A DNA stretch of 64,000 bases from Neptuniibacter caesariensis (GTDB lineage Bacteria > Pseudomonadota > Gammaproteobacteria > Pseudomonadales > Balneatricaceae). The notes below the pieces were generated by a model. The model ran no database searches, had not been told where the DNA came from, and was given only the letters and a program-made list of their open reading frames with translations. A program made the translations under genes and the position numbers. Positions 18,148 to 27,396 of the stretch are shown here, in pieces. The first letter of the stretch is position 1, and each line of letters begins with the position of its first letter. Where the stretch lies: positions 980,816-1,044,815 of the forward strand of contig NZ_CH724125.1 in NCBI RefSeq assembly GCF_000153345.1. The letters are read 5' to 3'.

Positions 18148-18801
18148 TTATAAAAGATCAGCGTGCGGGCAATTCAAATTAACAAAAACACCAATCTGAG
18201 TTTCAAATAAGGGCGTATCGGCAAACTTTATTCCTTCCAGATTATTTAAACCCAGTCCCACAAAATTACGCAGATGCTCATCACCCAAGGCAGCATCAAC
18301 TCGATTAAGCTGCAGCATCTTCAAACCCTGCTCTACTTCATCGACAAAGACGGGGCTGAGCCCAGCTTTGATAAACCTGTCATACAACTGGCTGGAACGG
18401 TCTGAGCGCAAAATTGCGACTCGGTAACCCGCTAACTGCTCGAGACTTTGCCAATGCAGGTTGGGGTCATCTTCTTTGAAGAATAAGCCGATCCGAAAAG
18501 TGCGATCAGCTAAGGCGACAAACTTTGATTCCACAGCCTTCCCCACCGGGTAAAAGCTGAAGCACCAGTTATTGGATTTAATTCGCTGCTGAAGGCGCGC
18601 GGGAGGGAGAAACAGGGGCTCTAAACTCAGCTTATCAACCTCTTTGAGATGTTGTTTCAACAACCGGAATGATAAACCATTGCCCGTTACTTTCGCCGTC
18701 GTGAAGGGAGGATACTCTACCGCCAGCACTTCAATCACCGTTTCCGCTTCTGCTTTGACGGTGGTTAGCAGTAATGTGCCAATGAGAAAAAGAGTGCGCA
18801 C
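18148..18801 (-). CDS. Periplasmic substrate-binding-like protein (SBP_bac_3 type)
   Basis: 217-aa exported protein with a short signal peptide (first about 19 residues) and the start of a bacterial type-3 solute-binding fold (EVLAVEYPPFTT near 25-36). It is shorter than transport-associated binding proteins (about 250) and no permease or ATPase gene is nearby, which fits the orphan 'transporter substrate-binding domain' proteins common in marine gammaproteobacteria. GTG start. It lies downstream of the sox terminator, so it is probably not part of the sox operon. Confidence 0.72.
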   Translation of the reverse strand: MRTLFLIGTLLLTTVKAEAETVIEVLAVEYPPFTTAKVTGNGLSFRLLKQHLKEVDKLSLEPLFLPPARLQQRIKSNNWCFSFYPVGKAVESKFVALADRTFRIGLFFKEDDPNLHWQSLEQLAGYRVAILRSDRSSQLYDRFIKAGLSPVFVDEVEQGLKMLQLNRVDAALGDEHLRNFVGLGLNNLEGIKFADTPLFETQIGVFVNLNCPHADLL

Positions 18802-18853
18802 TTCTACATACCTGTAACCATAAGCTTATTGAGATTAGTGTAGACCGATAAAA

Positions 18854-18888
18854 TAAAAAAGCCTCTGCGAATAGCAGAGGCTTTTTTT
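18854..18888. terminator. Bidirectional intrinsic terminator ending the sox operon
   Basis: GCCTCTGC and GCAGAGGC form a perfect 8-bp stem around GAATA, flanked by an A run on the left and seven T on the right. It lies 15 bases beyond the soxB stop, so on the minus strand it ends the sox transcript and separates it from the next gene. Confidence 0.92.
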
Positions 18889-18902
18889 ATGAACACAAGC
18901 GT

Positions 18903-20678
18903 TTAAGCCATTTTTTCATAACCAGCAATGCCAGGATTGTCCGCGACATTTTTCAGAATTGGCGTATTCAGTTTATCGATACGTGCAACCTGCTTATCTC
19001 GTAGATGGGCCGCAACCACATCCCAGATGATGGGGCCATCCGATTTAGCACCTACCGTAGCCCATCCGGACACCGTATAGCTCTTATTCGGCTCAATCAG
19101 CTCGCCATTATCCAGACGCATCTCAGTAATACGTTTACCGATAGGTTGCATTGGATCGCAGACATAATCGAATCCACCCACACGAACCATATCGCCACCA
19201 GACTGCAGGTAAGGTTCCGGGTTAAAGATATTGTCAGCAACATCTTCAAGAATCAGTTTCAGTTCCGAACCTTTCATCGGGCGCACATACGTTTCTGGGT
19301 AGGTCAGACAGGTCTGATCCAGAACATGCTCCATCGTTACCTTCTGTCCCTCAAGCACCGACGTTCCCCAACGGAAGCCTGGTGACAGAGAGATCTGCGC
19401 ATCATTCTGCTCCATCAAGGCATTACAGATCACCTGGTCAAAGGTGCCGTTAAAATTGCCACGACGAAACATCACCTCATCAGCGACTGCCAGCTCTTCG
19501 CTTAGCCAATCCTGATAGGGAGCACGAATATCATCGATTAATTTAGCCATCGCAGGATCGGCTGGCAGAATCTCAGAGAATACCGGCAGAAGTCGGTAGT
19601 TATAGCCGTTAACCTTACCGTTACGGACATCAAGGTCCATAACACCCAGGAACTTACCGTTAGAACCAACATTACAGACCAGTGTCTGCCCTGCATTGTT
19701 TTTCACAACTGTTGGGGCTGGCATCCCGTCGTGGGTATGGCCACCCAGTATCACGTCAATACCGGATACTCGGGAAGCCATCGCGATATCAACATCCATA
19801 CCGTTATGAGAGATAACGATAACAGCGTCGACGCTCTCCTCTGCACGGATCTGATCTACCAGCTCCTGCATCTCATCGTCGTAGATATCGAATGTCCAGT
19901 CAGGAATAAAGCGTGCAGGGTTGGCAATTTTGGTGCGCGGGAAGGCTTGGCCAATGACCGCGATACGGGCTCCACCCATTTCCCGGATAGTGTAAGGCTT
20001 AAATACGTGACCGCTATCTTCGTCGTGTACGTATTCATCCGCCCCATCAAACAACGCATCTTCAGTGACATAGATATTGTTTGCCAGGAATTCACCGTTA
20101 AAGGCTTTGATGTTATTGAGAATCTCTTCCTGGTGATAAGTAAATTCCCAATGCCCTGTCATAATATCGACGCCAAGCTCGTTGGTCGCCTTTACCATAT
20201 CCATACCACGGGTTTTAAAAGCAGTACCTGAGCCCTGCCAGGTATCGCCGCCATCCAGCAACAGCGTATTTTCAGCACCGTAACTTTCACGCAAACGGTT
20301 AACCAAGGTTTTCAAGTGAGCAAAGCCGCCCACTTTACCGTATCGACTCGCTGCATCCCCGAAATTCAGGTAGGTAAAAGCATGTGCTTCAAGAGAACCT
20401 GGAGCAATGCCAAAATGGTTAAGCAGCTTACCTCCAACCAGATGCGGCGCCTGGCCATAAGCCTGACCAATACCAAGATTTACATTCGGTTCACGGAAAT
20501 AAACCGGAAGTAACTGCGCATGACAATCGGTCATATGCAGTAAACGAACATTTCCGCTCTTCGGTACTTCGTAAAGATCCGAAGGCTGTTTTTTTGCAGC
20601 AAAGCCTGTCACTGGCAACATCCCAGCTGCGCCCGCCATACCTAATAAACGAGCAAACTCGCGGCGTGTCATCGACAT
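18903..20678 (-). CDS. soxB: Thiosulfohydrolase SoxB
   Basis: SoxB hydrolyses the sulfate group from the SoxY-cysteine S-thiosulfonate intermediate in periplasmic thiosulfate oxidation. It is a di-manganese enzyme of the 5'-nucleotidase/calcineurin-like superfamily. A Tat signal (TRREFARLLG) opens the protein; metal motifs are HMTDCHAQ near residue 48, GGDTWQG near 142, GHWEFTY near 177 and GGHTHDG near 315. 591 aa is normal. AGGGTG precedes the ATG. It is the last gene of the sox cluster and is separated from soxK by a hairpin terminator. Confidence 0.96.
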   Translation of the reverse strand: MSMTRREFARLLGMAGAAGMLPVTGFAAKKQPSDLYEVPKSGNVRLLHMTDCHAQLLPVYFREPNVNLGIGQAYGQAPHLVGGKLLNHFGIAPGSLEAHAFTYLNFGDAASRYGKVGGFAHLKTLVNRLRESYGAENTLLLDGGDTWQGSGTAFKTRGMDMVKATNELGVDIMTGHWEFTYHQEEILNNIKAFNGEFLANNIYVTEDALFDGADEYVHDEDSGHVFKPYTIREMGGARIAVIGQAFPRTKIANPARFIPDWTFDIYDDEMQELVDQIRAEESVDAVIVISHNGMDVDIAMASRVSGIDVILGGHTHDGMPAPTVVKNNAGQTLVCNVGSNGKFLGVMDLDVRNGKVNGYNYRLLPVFSEILPADPAMAKLIDDIRAPYQDWLSEELAVADEVMFRRGNFNGTFDQVICNALMEQNDAQISLSPGFRWGTSVLEGQKVTMEHVLDQTCLTYPETYVRPMKGSELKLILEDVADNIFNPEPYLQSGGDMVRVGGFDYVCDPMQPIGKRITEMRLDNGELIEPNKSYTVSGWATVGAKSDGPIIWDVVAAHLRDKQVARIDKLNTPILKNVADNPGIAGYEKMA

Positions 20679-20710
20679 ATCAATTCACCCTAATTCAATG
20701 TCAAAGGGGT

Positions 20711-20750
20711 AAAAAAATGCCCGCTACGCAGATAACGTGCAGGCATTTTT
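20711..20750 (-). terminator. Intrinsic terminator between soxK and soxB
   Basis: AAAAATGCC and GGCATTTTT arms enclose an inner partly paired CGCTACG...CGTGC region, with T runs at the 3' end in either direction. It lies inside the otherwise continuous sox cluster, 33 bases before the soxB start, so it should lower soxB expression or mark a separate soxB promoter. Confidence 0.75.
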
Positions 20751-20770
20751 AAAAACCTTTCAATGACCTC

Positions 20771-21193
20771 TTACTGAGGTACAGAAAGGTGCCAGTTTTT
20801 CTGAGCGTAATGGTACTGAGCAATACCTATTCGCGCGTGATATTTAGCTTGAGCAGCCAGATCCAGCGCTTTCTGGTATTCACCCTCAGCCACGGCCGCT
20901 TTAGCATCTTTAATGATGCCGCGCGTCAGCTTCCACTCAAAACCAAGTTCAGCTACTTCCTTATTTTTCGCTTCAGCTTTCGCAATCAGCGCTTCAGCAT
21001 TGGCTTTTGTTGGTTTCACACGTGCTTCCACTTCCTCTTCATGAGTCGTGGTGTACTGTTTACCATTCCAGGCAAAAGTGTGATCAGTACCGTACATCGC
21101 ACGATTCATCTCAAACGCTTCCTGAAAAGACTCGGCCGCTGCAAATGTTGGCGCTAACGCCAGAGCAGCTGCAATGATTAAACTCTTCTTCAT
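20771..21193 (-). CDS. soxK: SoxXA-binding protein SoxK
   Basis: Small periplasmic protein that joins the SoxXA c-type cytochrome complex and increases its activity in SoxXAK systems. Signal peptide residues 1-20 (ends AAA before ESF). The mature protein is short, helical and Ala/Lys/Glu-rich (AEALIAKAEAKNKE) with a QYHYAQKNW tail, matching the SoxXA-binding family in length (140 aa). It sits directly after soxA (14-base gap). Confidence 0.87.
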   Translation of the reverse strand: MKKSLIIAAALALAPTFAAAESFQEAFEMNRAMYGTDHTFAWNGKQYTTTHEEEVEARVKPTKANAEALIAKAEAKNKEVAELGFEWKLTRGIIKDAKAAVAEGEYQKALDLAAQAKYHARIGIAQYHYAQKNWHLSVPQ

Positions 21194-21207
21194 CTCGCAA
21201 CTCCTCT

Positions 21208-22074
21208 TTATTTACGTGCGCCAGGACCATTAGCGATCAGGCCGTTCGACATATAAGTCTGGAAATACTCCAGATTACGCAAACGTTCAGCCTGAGGCTT
21301 CAATGGATTAGAACGGGAATCTTTATGACAACCACTGTAACGGCGGTGCAACGTACCCAACTCCCCCCACTTAGAGCGGAATACAGGGAAATGCGTTACG
21401 TGACCTAGTTGCGGGCTTGGCAGATCAGCTCGGATAGCAATATTTGTACCCTGCACATGACAGTTTGCACAAGACAGATTCAACTGACCGCGTTTAGCGT
21501 AGAAGAACTTTTTACCGTCCAGATAAGCCGCCATAGCACGTTTGTCATCCGTAGGGATCTGGATATCGAACTCTTTGTCACGAGAAGTCCAGGCCATGTA
21601 AGCAGAGACCTGAGCGATCTCGCCCTTGCCCCATTTCAACGGTTTTTCACCATTGGCTTCGCGACACTCGTTAATCTCCTGCTCCAGAGTCTTAACGGTT
21701 CCCTCTTCCTTATTCCAGTACGGATAGTTCTGGCGAATCCCAATACCACCATTTTCAAAGCAATCAGCATAGCCCTTGCCATTAGCAAATGGTGTATTGA
21801 ACAGTTCTTCACCTTTTTCTACATCAAACTCGTATGGAGGAAATTCCTCCAGCTCTTCCCACTGTTCACGGGAAGCAGCATCCACTGCGTAGATACCGTT
21901 TACGTAATCCGAAATTTCACTTTCAGGAAAACGCGCTTTGAAGTATTTCTGAAGCGCAATACGGTCTGCCTCTGGATCTACCGTTTCAAGGTTGAAACCA
22001 GAATCCGCCGCGCTGGTTACCTGAGAAGCTGCTGCTAGCGTCAGGCCCATCGCTAATGTTTTTATTATTCTCAT
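21208..22074 (-). CDS. soxA: Sulfur oxidation c-type cytochrome SoxA
   Basis: SoxA pairs with SoxX to attach thiosulfate oxidatively to the SoxY cysteine. Signal peptide of about 23 residues. Only one standard haem motif is visible (CANCH near residue 202), so this is the mono-haem form; the first haem site of di-haem SoxA is replaced by CFENGG near 105. The active-site persulfide cysteine is in RRYSGCH near 247. The start is set at the ATG of MRIIKT with GGGG seven bases upstream; a GTG two codons earlier is possible. 288 aa. Confidence 0.95.
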   Translation of the reverse strand: MRIIKTLAMGLTLAAASQVTSAADSGFNLETVDPEADRIALQKYFKARFPESEISDYVNGIYAVDAASREQWEELEEFPPYEFDVEKGEELFNTPFANGKGYADCFENGGIGIRQNYPYWNKEEGTVKTLEQEINECREANGEKPLKWGKGEIAQVSAYMAWTSRDKEFDIQIPTDDKRAMAAYLDGKKFFYAKRGQLNLSCANCHVQGTNIAIRADLPSPQLGHVTHFPVFRSKWGELGTLHRRYSGCHKDSRSNPLKPQAERLRNLEYFQTYMSNGLIANGPGARK

Positions 22075-22113
22075 ACTCACACCCCACAGATGCCCCGGGT
22101 CTCCGGTTCCCTG

Positions 22114-22431
22114 TTATTTAATTTTGGCAGTCTCAGTTGCAGTCGCACCAGAGTTCTCTACCCAGGTCATGGTCAGCTCATCACCTTTCGCTCCACCTGC
22201 GAAAGTAAATGCGAAATACGGATTTTTAGAGATAGCCGTACCCATGTTTGCAGCAAATACCTCTTTGCCAGCGTGCATTACTTTCAGTTCCTGCAGGAAT
22301 TTTGCAGGGATCAGTTCACCGGATTTTTTATCTTTGCGCTGACCCGTTTCCATGATGTGCTTAGCCATCAGTTTCACTTTGGTTTTGTCGCCAGACGCTT
22401 TAGCTTTAACTTTTACAATACCTTTAGCCAT
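22114..22431 (-). CDS. soxZ: Sulfur carrier complex subunit SoxZ
   Basis: SoxZ forms the SoxYZ carrier on which thiosulfate is oxidised in the periplasm. It has an immunoglobulin-like fold, no signal peptide of its own (exported with SoxY) and the family features VKLMAKHIMETG near residue 20 and PYFAFTFAGG near 70. 105 aa is the normal length. Lies between soxY and soxA. Confidence 0.95.
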   Translation of the reverse strand: MAKGIVKVKAKASGDKTKVKLMAKHIMETGQRKDKKSGELIPAKFLQELKVMHAGKEVFAANMGTAISKNPYFAFTFAGGAKGDELTMTWVENSGATATETAKIK

Positions 22432-22461
22432 GATTCATTACCTCTGTCTATGGGCCTGGGA

Positions 22462-22920
22462 TTAACCGCCGCAACCACCGATAGTTACTTTAACTTCCTT
22501 AGAAGCGCTATACAGCTTACCGCCAGCTTTAACCACTGCAGTTACCTGTGAAGTTTTACCCATACGCAAACGAGTGGACACATCAGCTTTGGTACCGGCT
22601 GGAATCATAAATTCCGCAACCAGAGGTGTTGGGTTATCTTTTACAAAGATACTCATTGATTCGATATCAGCCAGGCTGGAACGAACGGTTACAGGAACCA
22701 CTGCACCATTCTCTGCGATATCAGGTGCTTTCAGGGTTACCTCTGCGCTCTCTTCCGGAGTACCACCCAGAAGTTCGTTCATTGCAGTAGCCTGATCTTC
22801 CGCTTCAAATGCTTTAGTTGTCCATGCAGCCATGGCAATACGAGGCATCAGGACACTGGCACCGATCAGGGCACCACCTGTTGCGATCGCTTTAACTACG
22901 GATCGACGATTCATGCTCAT
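22462..22920 (-). CDS. soxY: Thiosulfate carrier protein SoxY
   Basis: SoxY carries sulfur intermediates covalently on the cysteine of its C-terminal swinging arm; the protein ends in the diagnostic GGCGG. A Tat signal (NRRSVVKAIA) spans about the first 31 residues. 152 aa. GAGG precedes the ATG by about nine bases. With SoxZ it is the substrate of SoxXA, SoxB and SoxCD. Confidence 0.96.
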   Translation of the reverse strand: MSMNRRSVVKAIATGGALIGASVLMPRIAMAAWTTKAFEAEDQATAMNELLGGTPEESAEVTLKAPDIAENGAVVPVTVRSSLADIESMSIFVKDNPTPLVAEFMIPAGTKADVSTRLRMGKTSQVTAVVKAGGKLYSASKEVKVTIGGCGG

Positions 22921-22956
22921 TCTATGTTTCCTCTTGCTTTCACCCTGTGGGGGAGA

Positions 22957-23319
22957 TCAGAACTGGTAGATATACTCTACAACAGCGTCAATTTCTTCTT
23001 CTGACAAAATCCAGTGCTTACCCAGCGGCGGCATGATTGTCAGCGGATTGTTTTTACTCGCGTCCCAGATCTGGGCACGTAGCTTGCGCTTGTCGGGATA
23101 ACGCGTTTTCATAGCGATAGTCGGAGGCCCCTGATTACCTGCCAGGTTTGCATCGGGATCATCGATGGCATGACAGGAAATACAGTTTCCTCGGGACTTA
23201 CCCATATAAACTGCTTTACCCAGTGCGATCTGATCTGCATGGTTGTCTGCAACAGCGGGTGCTGATGTAAACATTGCCAGAAGACCAGCTGCACACAGAG
23301 AGGTGGTCAGCTTACGCAT
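22957..23319 (-). CDS. soxX: Sulfur oxidation c-type cytochrome SoxX
   Basis: Small mono-haem cytochrome partner of SoxA. Signal peptide of about 24 residues (ends VADN). Haem motif CISCH near residue 48, methionine ligand in TIMPPLGKH near 97. 120 aa is at the short end of the family, as in SoxXAK systems. GGAGGAGAAACA gives a strong ribosome binding site. Heads the X-Y-Z-A-K-B run after soxCD, with a 106-base gap that may hold an internal promoter. Confidence 0.94.
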   Translation of the reverse strand: MRKLTTSLCAAGLLAMFTSAPAVADNHADQIALGKAVYMGKSRGNCISCHAIDDPDANLAGNQGPPTIAMKTRYPDKRKLRAQIWDASKNNPLTIMPPLGKHWILSEEEIDAVVEYIYQF

Positions 23320-23425
23320 TGTTTCTCCTCCGGAGTTCTGTCTGACGACAGTATTTTTATTGTTATGAAATGCCCAAACGGGCGAAAGGCCTGATTTATA
23401 ACCAAGCCTTATATCCTAATAATCT

Positions 23426-24466
23426 TTACCGACTAGATTCAACCATGTAAGCGACAGCATCTTCAACCTGCTTATCACTAAGGTCTACCCTGCCACCTTT
23501 AGGTGGCATAACACCGGTATCACCAGTAAAGCCTTTGATAGCGTGCTCAACCAGCACCGGCATGCCCTGTTTAATACGTCCGGCCCAGGCATCGATATCA
23601 CCAATTTTCGGCGATCCGGTTAAGCCTGATCCGTGGCACACTTTACAAGCACCATCATAAGTAGACTGACCTGCCGTTGCAGATTCAGATAGTGCACTTG
23701 CCCCGCCACCATTTGAAGAAGTCACCTCTTCACCTTTCAAGCTGGCCTTACGCACTTTCTCTTTATTATGTTCCTGCTCCATCTGCGCATCATGAGAAGC
23801 AGCTGGCGCATCAGCACCTTCAACAAAGTGCCCTACCGGTGTGATACCACGTAATGTACCAGCAATCTGAAGTTTTTTCGGATCGGCACAGTTCTTCATG
23901 CAGCGAGTATTCTTCACATCAGGTCGAGGATCGACAAAAAAGTTATCCTGATTCGGCATTTCAATCGTTGCCAGATTATCCTTTGTCAGAACAAAATCTT
24001 CATCAACAATTTCATTTAAATACAGAACATATGCAGTAATATCATACACTTGCTGATCAGAAAGTGAGCGAGGTGCGGTAAATGGCATTGCACGACGGAT
24101 GTAATCATACAGCGTTGAAGCATAAGGCCAGTAAGAACCCACAGTCTTAGTCGGGCGCTCTTCAGTCAGAGTATCCTGACCACCTGCCAATACCGGCCAG
24201 CGGCCTTCACCTTCACCAAACAAACCATGGCAAGTAGCGCACAAAGCTTCGTACTGTTCCTCGCCCGCTTCAACGGTGCCTTGTCCTTCAGGAAGCCCCA
24301 TTCCATCCGGTCGAATATCGATATCCCAACCAGCAATCTCTTCAGGGGTTGCCGTTGTACCGATATTGAATTGACCGGCATTCGCTAGACCCGAAGCAGC
24401 AATAGCAGCGCCTAAGCCCAATGCCATCAGGGATTTTTTCAATTTATTATCAAGTGATTTGAACAT
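23426..24466 (-). CDS. soxD: Sulfur dehydrogenase cytochrome subunit SoxD
   Basis: Di-haem c-type cytochrome partner of SoxC; SoxCD oxidises the SoxY-bound sulfane sulfur and delivers six electrons. Signal peptide about residues 1-30; first haem CATCH near 76 with the SoxD-typical PTKTVGSYWPYAS and RAMPF blocks; second haem CKVCH near 275. A low-complexity linker (residues 218-262) separates the two haem domains. Start overlaps the soxC stop by 17 bases. Presence of SoxCD implies complete oxidation to sulfate without sulfur globules. Confidence 0.94.
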   Translation of the reverse strand: MFKSLDNKLKKSLMALGLGAAIAASGLANAGQFNIGTTATPEEIAGWDIDIRPDGMGLPEGQGTVEAGEEQYEALCATCHGLFGEGEGRWPVLAGGQDTLTEERPTKTVGSYWPYASTLYDYIRRAMPFTAPRSLSDQQVYDITAYVLYLNEIVDEDFVLTKDNLATIEMPNQDNFFVDPRPDVKNTRCMKNCADPKKLQIAGTLRGITPVGHFVEGADAPAASHDAQMEQEHNKEKVRKASLKGEEVTSSNGGGASALSESATAGQSTYDGACKVCHGSGLTGSPKIGDIDAWAGRIKQGMPVLVEHAIKGFTGDTGVMPPKGGRVDLSDKQVEDAVAYMVESSR

Positions 24467-25784
24467 TGGTAACCTCCCCAGTAGGTGCCACTTTCCAGGT
24501 GTGGATAGAGTTTTTGTGGTAAATCGAGTTTCCGCCGCGTACTTTGCGCAGCTGGCTCAACGTAGGTTGTACGTAGCCGGTTTCATCAATTGAACGCGAC
24601 TGCAGCAACCACGGCTGTCCATCCCACTTAGTTACCAGGCTGAAACGTGTCAGCGCTTTATCCAATACCAAACCTTTCAGTTTTGCGGGTACCCAGGTCA
24701 CACCACCATCGAAGGAGATATCCACCTGCTTAATTTTTCCGCGACCTGACCAGGCAAGACCTTCAATCTCAACAAAACCAGGTTTAACCATTGGCTTTTC
24801 AGGGCACGGGCTAGTGATGACAGAGTTAGTTTCCTGAACAAATGTAAACTTACGCGCACGACCATCTGGCATCAGGTCGGTGTACTTAGAGGTCTCTTCG
24901 CGGTGATACCAAGGCTTATCCCCGACTTCCAGTCGACGCAGCCATTTGATAGAGGTATTACCTTCCCAACCTGGGTTCAGAAGACGCAGAGGATAGCCCT
25001 GTTCTGGGCGAAGCATTTCACCGTTTTGCGCGTAAACAACCAGAGTATCTTCAAGTGCTTTTTCAATTGGGATCGAGCGACTCATGTGCGAACCATCAGC
25101 ACCCTCAGCCAGAATCCATTTGCCTTCTGGCTTAACACCCGCTTCTTCCAGCAACACTTTTAATGGTACGCCGGTCCATTCGCAGCAACTCAGCATGCCG
25201 TGGGTAAACTGAAGCGCTTCCATCTGCGCCCCTTTCCACTCCATACCGCCATTTGCAGGACATTCAATAAACTTAATCTCGGAAACCGATGGGAAGCGCA
25301 TCAGGTCTTCCATCGTGAAGATAATCGGGCGTTCGACCAGACCGTGAATGATCAAGCGGTGCTCTTCTACCGGGATCTGTGGCACACCACCATGATAACG
25401 CTCAAACACCAAGCCATTAGGGGTAATAATACCTTTCAGGTCCTGCAGGGGCGTCATAGAAATAGATGCGATTGAATCCGCAGTAAGCCATGGCACTGTC
25501 CGGCGAACAACATGATTCTCAAACTTCGACGGTGATCCATAAGGATGCTCAACCACGCCGTGACCAAGCTGCTTACCCCAAGCAGGCTCATTTGGCGGAA
25601 GGTTGGCTTTATTGACTTCACTCGCAATAGAACTGCCTGCGATTGTGGTAGCAGCCATACCGGCAGCAGCTGCAACCCCTTTACGCAAAAAATCACGTCG
25701 ATCATTAATAGACAGATGTTCAGATTCCTGAACCATCTGCGCCATTAATTCACGCGTGCTTGGACCTTTGATGATCTTGGACAT
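24450..25784 (-). CDS. soxC: Sulfur dehydrogenase molybdenum subunit SoxC
   Basis: Molybdopterin sulfite-oxidase-family enzyme, catalytic subunit of periplasmic sulfur dehydrogenase SoxCD. Tat-type leader near residues 28-50 (RRDFLRKGVAAAAG). The molybdenum-ligand cysteine is in FIECPANGG near residue 168, and a C-terminal Mo-co dimerisation domain follows from about 320. I set the start at MSKIIK because GGAGG lies six bases upstream; a TTG eight codons earlier is unsupported. 444 aa. First gene of the sox run. Confidence 0.95.
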   Translation of the reverse strand: MSKIIKGPSTRELMAQMVQESEHLSINDRRDFLRKGVAAAAGMAATTIAGSSIASEVNKANLPPNEPAWGKQLGHGVVEHPYGSPSKFENHVVRRTVPWLTADSIASISMTPLQDLKGIITPNGLVFERYHGGVPQIPVEEHRLIIHGLVERPIIFTMEDLMRFPSVSEIKFIECPANGGMEWKGAQMEALQFTHGMLSCCEWTGVPLKVLLEEAGVKPEGKWILAEGADGSHMSRSIPIEKALEDTLVVYAQNGEMLRPEQGYPLRLLNPGWEGNTSIKWLRRLEVGDKPWYHREETSKYTDLMPDGRARKFTFVQETNSVITSPCPEKPMVKPGFVEIEGLAWSGRGKIKQVDISFDGGVTWVPAKLKGLVLDKALTRFSLVTKWDGQPWLLQSRSIDETGYVQPTLSQLRKVRGGNSIYHKNSIHTWKVAPTGEVTNVQIT

Positions 25785-25864
25785 TCGTGCCTCCACCTGG
25801 CGTACCAAAGTGTATTTTTTTCTTTATATTATTTTTAGTAATAACTATATGCTAACTCTGAATA

Positions 25865-25880
25865 TACAAGAATTCGACCA
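25865..25880 (-). promoter_or_regulatory. Possible sigma54-type promoter of soxC
   Basis: On the minus strand the 16-mer TGGTCGAATTCTTGTA keeps the -24 TGG and -12 TTG elements in the correct frame of the sigma54 consensus, but has GT where GC is normal at -12. It would start transcription about 70 bases before soxC. The neighbouring upstream gene encodes a sigma54 activator. The match is suggestive only. Confidence 0.3.
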
Positions 25881-25900
25881 TCGTATACAGCTAATTTAAG

Positions 25901-25916
25901 TTCTACTTATGTAGAA
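25901..25916. repeat. Inverted repeat TTCTAC-N4-GTAGAA upstream of soxC
   Basis: A perfect 6-bp dyad with a 4-base centre, in the 163-base gap between the sigma54 regulator and soxC. It may be an operator or a weak transcript-end hairpin for the regulator gene; there is no T tract. Confidence 0.4.
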
Positions 25917-25947
25917 ACCTCTTAACTTATCCATGCGAGATTTGCGG

Positions 25948-27261
25948 TTAAATTGTTTGCAACTTTCTATAAAGGGTTCTTTCACTTACCCCTAACTGAT
26001 CCGCCAGTTCACGATTACTCCCCTTAAACTGTTGCGAAACCTTACGTAAATAAACCTTATCCAATTCACTTAGGGGAATAATTGGCGCTAGTGATTCTGA
26101 ATCACAGACTTCCAACTCCTGATGGCTGGCACTCAGTTCAGCAGGCAGATGCTCAACATCAATCTGTTGATCGTCCGCCAATAAAACAGCCCGTTCCAGA
26201 ATGTTCCGTAACTCTCGGATATTGCCCGGAAAGGTATAGGCAATTAATTTGTTCTGTGCAGCACTTGAGAGTTTGATCTGCTTCTCAGGGCTGATCCGTT
26301 GCAAAAGCACTTCAACAAGTAATGGAATATCATCGGCTCGCTCCCTTAGTGAGGGCAGTTCTATTGGAAAGCTGCTGATACGGTAATAAAGATCCTGACG
26401 GAACTCGCCCGCTTCAACCATCGCTTTCAAATTCCGATGAGTTGCACAAACAAGTCTGAAATTCGCGTGCTTAAGATCAATGCCCCCCACCGTCCTGTAG
26501 GTACCTGTTTCGATCAATCGCAGCAGTTTTACCTGAAGCGGTTTAGGTATATCGCCGACCTCATCTAGAAAAAGGGTTCCCCCCATCGCCGCAGAAACCA
26601 GCCCTTCCTTTTTGTTGATAGCACCTGTGAATGCCCCCTTCTCATGACCAAACATCTCACTCTCAAAAAGGGTTTCACTTAACCCGGAACACTCTACTGT
26701 CACAAATGGCTGATTAACGCGGGCGCTGGCATTATGCAGAGCTTTCGCCACCAGCTCCTTGCCGCTACCGGATTCACCCAACAAGAGGACTGAGATTTCA
26801 CTCGGGGCTGCGCGCTGTATTAGTCCCAGCATTTGGTTAAATAACTTCGAACTTCCGACCAGGCCTTCTCCGCCGGGGCGAGCTTGGGCAATTTTTACCA
26901 GATGCATTATTTCCAGATAGTATTGCCGATCATTACGATCACGCTTTAGTGGTAGCATCTCTACATCGACATGCTCCTGACCGTGGCATGTATTATGAAG
27001 ATGAAGTACACGCTGCCTGAGCCCCGTCGACTGACACTTTTGTAAGGGGCAGGATTCTCCTGCCTGATCACAGGGTTTGTCGTAACCATGCGAGACCTGA
27101 TAGCAGTGTTTACCCGTGGGGGATTCAAGCGCTGAATGGTGTTCCTGATATGCAGCATTCGTTGCGACAATTTTGTAATCATCAGACAACACCGCCGCCG
27201 GTTGCGTAAACGCATTAAGGATCGAAGAAAGCTCAGTTTGAGAAATGGAAGTACCGGCCAC
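25948..27261 (-). CDS. Sigma54-dependent enhancer-binding regulator (PAS-AAA-Fis)
   Basis: Transcriptional activator that remodels sigma54 RNA polymerase. Domains: N-terminal PAS-like sensor (about 1-115), AAA+ domain (about 140-365) with Walker A GESGSGKE and the sigma54-contact loop GAFTGA, and a C-terminal Fis-type HTH ([18 protein letters not shown]). There is no receiver domain. The PAS region has a cysteine cluster (CYQVSH, KPCDQ, SCPLQKC), a pattern suited to metal or redox sensing. It is immediately upstream of soxC on the same strand, so control of sox genes is a reasonable inference. Confidence 0.9.
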   Translation of the reverse strand: MAGTSISQTELSSILNAFTQPAAVLSDDYKIVATNAAYQEHHSALESPTGKHCYQVSHGYDKPCDQAGESCPLQKCQSTGLRQRVLHLHNTCHGQEHVDVEMLPLKRDRNDRQYYLEIMHLVKIAQARPGGEGLVGSSKLFNQMLGLIQRAAPSEISVLLLGESGSGKELVAKALHNASARVNQPFVTVECSGLSETLFESEMFGHEKGAFTGAINKKEGLVSAAMGGTLFLDEVGDIPKPLQVKLLRLIETGTYRTVGGIDLKHANFRLVCATHRNLKAMVEAGEFRQDLYYRISSFPIELPSLRERADDIPLLVEVLLQRISPEKQIKLSSAAQNKLIAYTFPGNIRELRNILERAVLLADDQQIDVEHLPAELSASHQELEVCDSESLAPIIPLSELDKVYLRKVSQQFKGSNRELADQLGVSERTLYRKLQTI

Positions 27262-27396
27262 TGCAACCTCACACTATGACACCTTATTCTGACCCTATGC
27301 CAGAACTGTCACACTGAAGTTTGCATACTTACCAATAGAATTCAACAAAACTAATAAAACACTTTCTTATATAAAGAGTCTGCTTAAAAGTATCTG

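Noticed and set aside
18148-18801. Binding-like gene as part of the sox operon
   Set aside because: A strong bidirectional terminator lies between soxB and this gene, and it is not a known sox family.
22090-22551. 153-codon plus-strand open frame in the sox region
   Set aside because: It lies antisense to soxZ and soxY, both certain genes; its composition is what antisense of those genes gives.
23320-23425. Possible attenuator before soxX (GCCC/GGGC hairpin)
   Set aside because: The stem is only 4 bp and has no proper T run; too weak to call.
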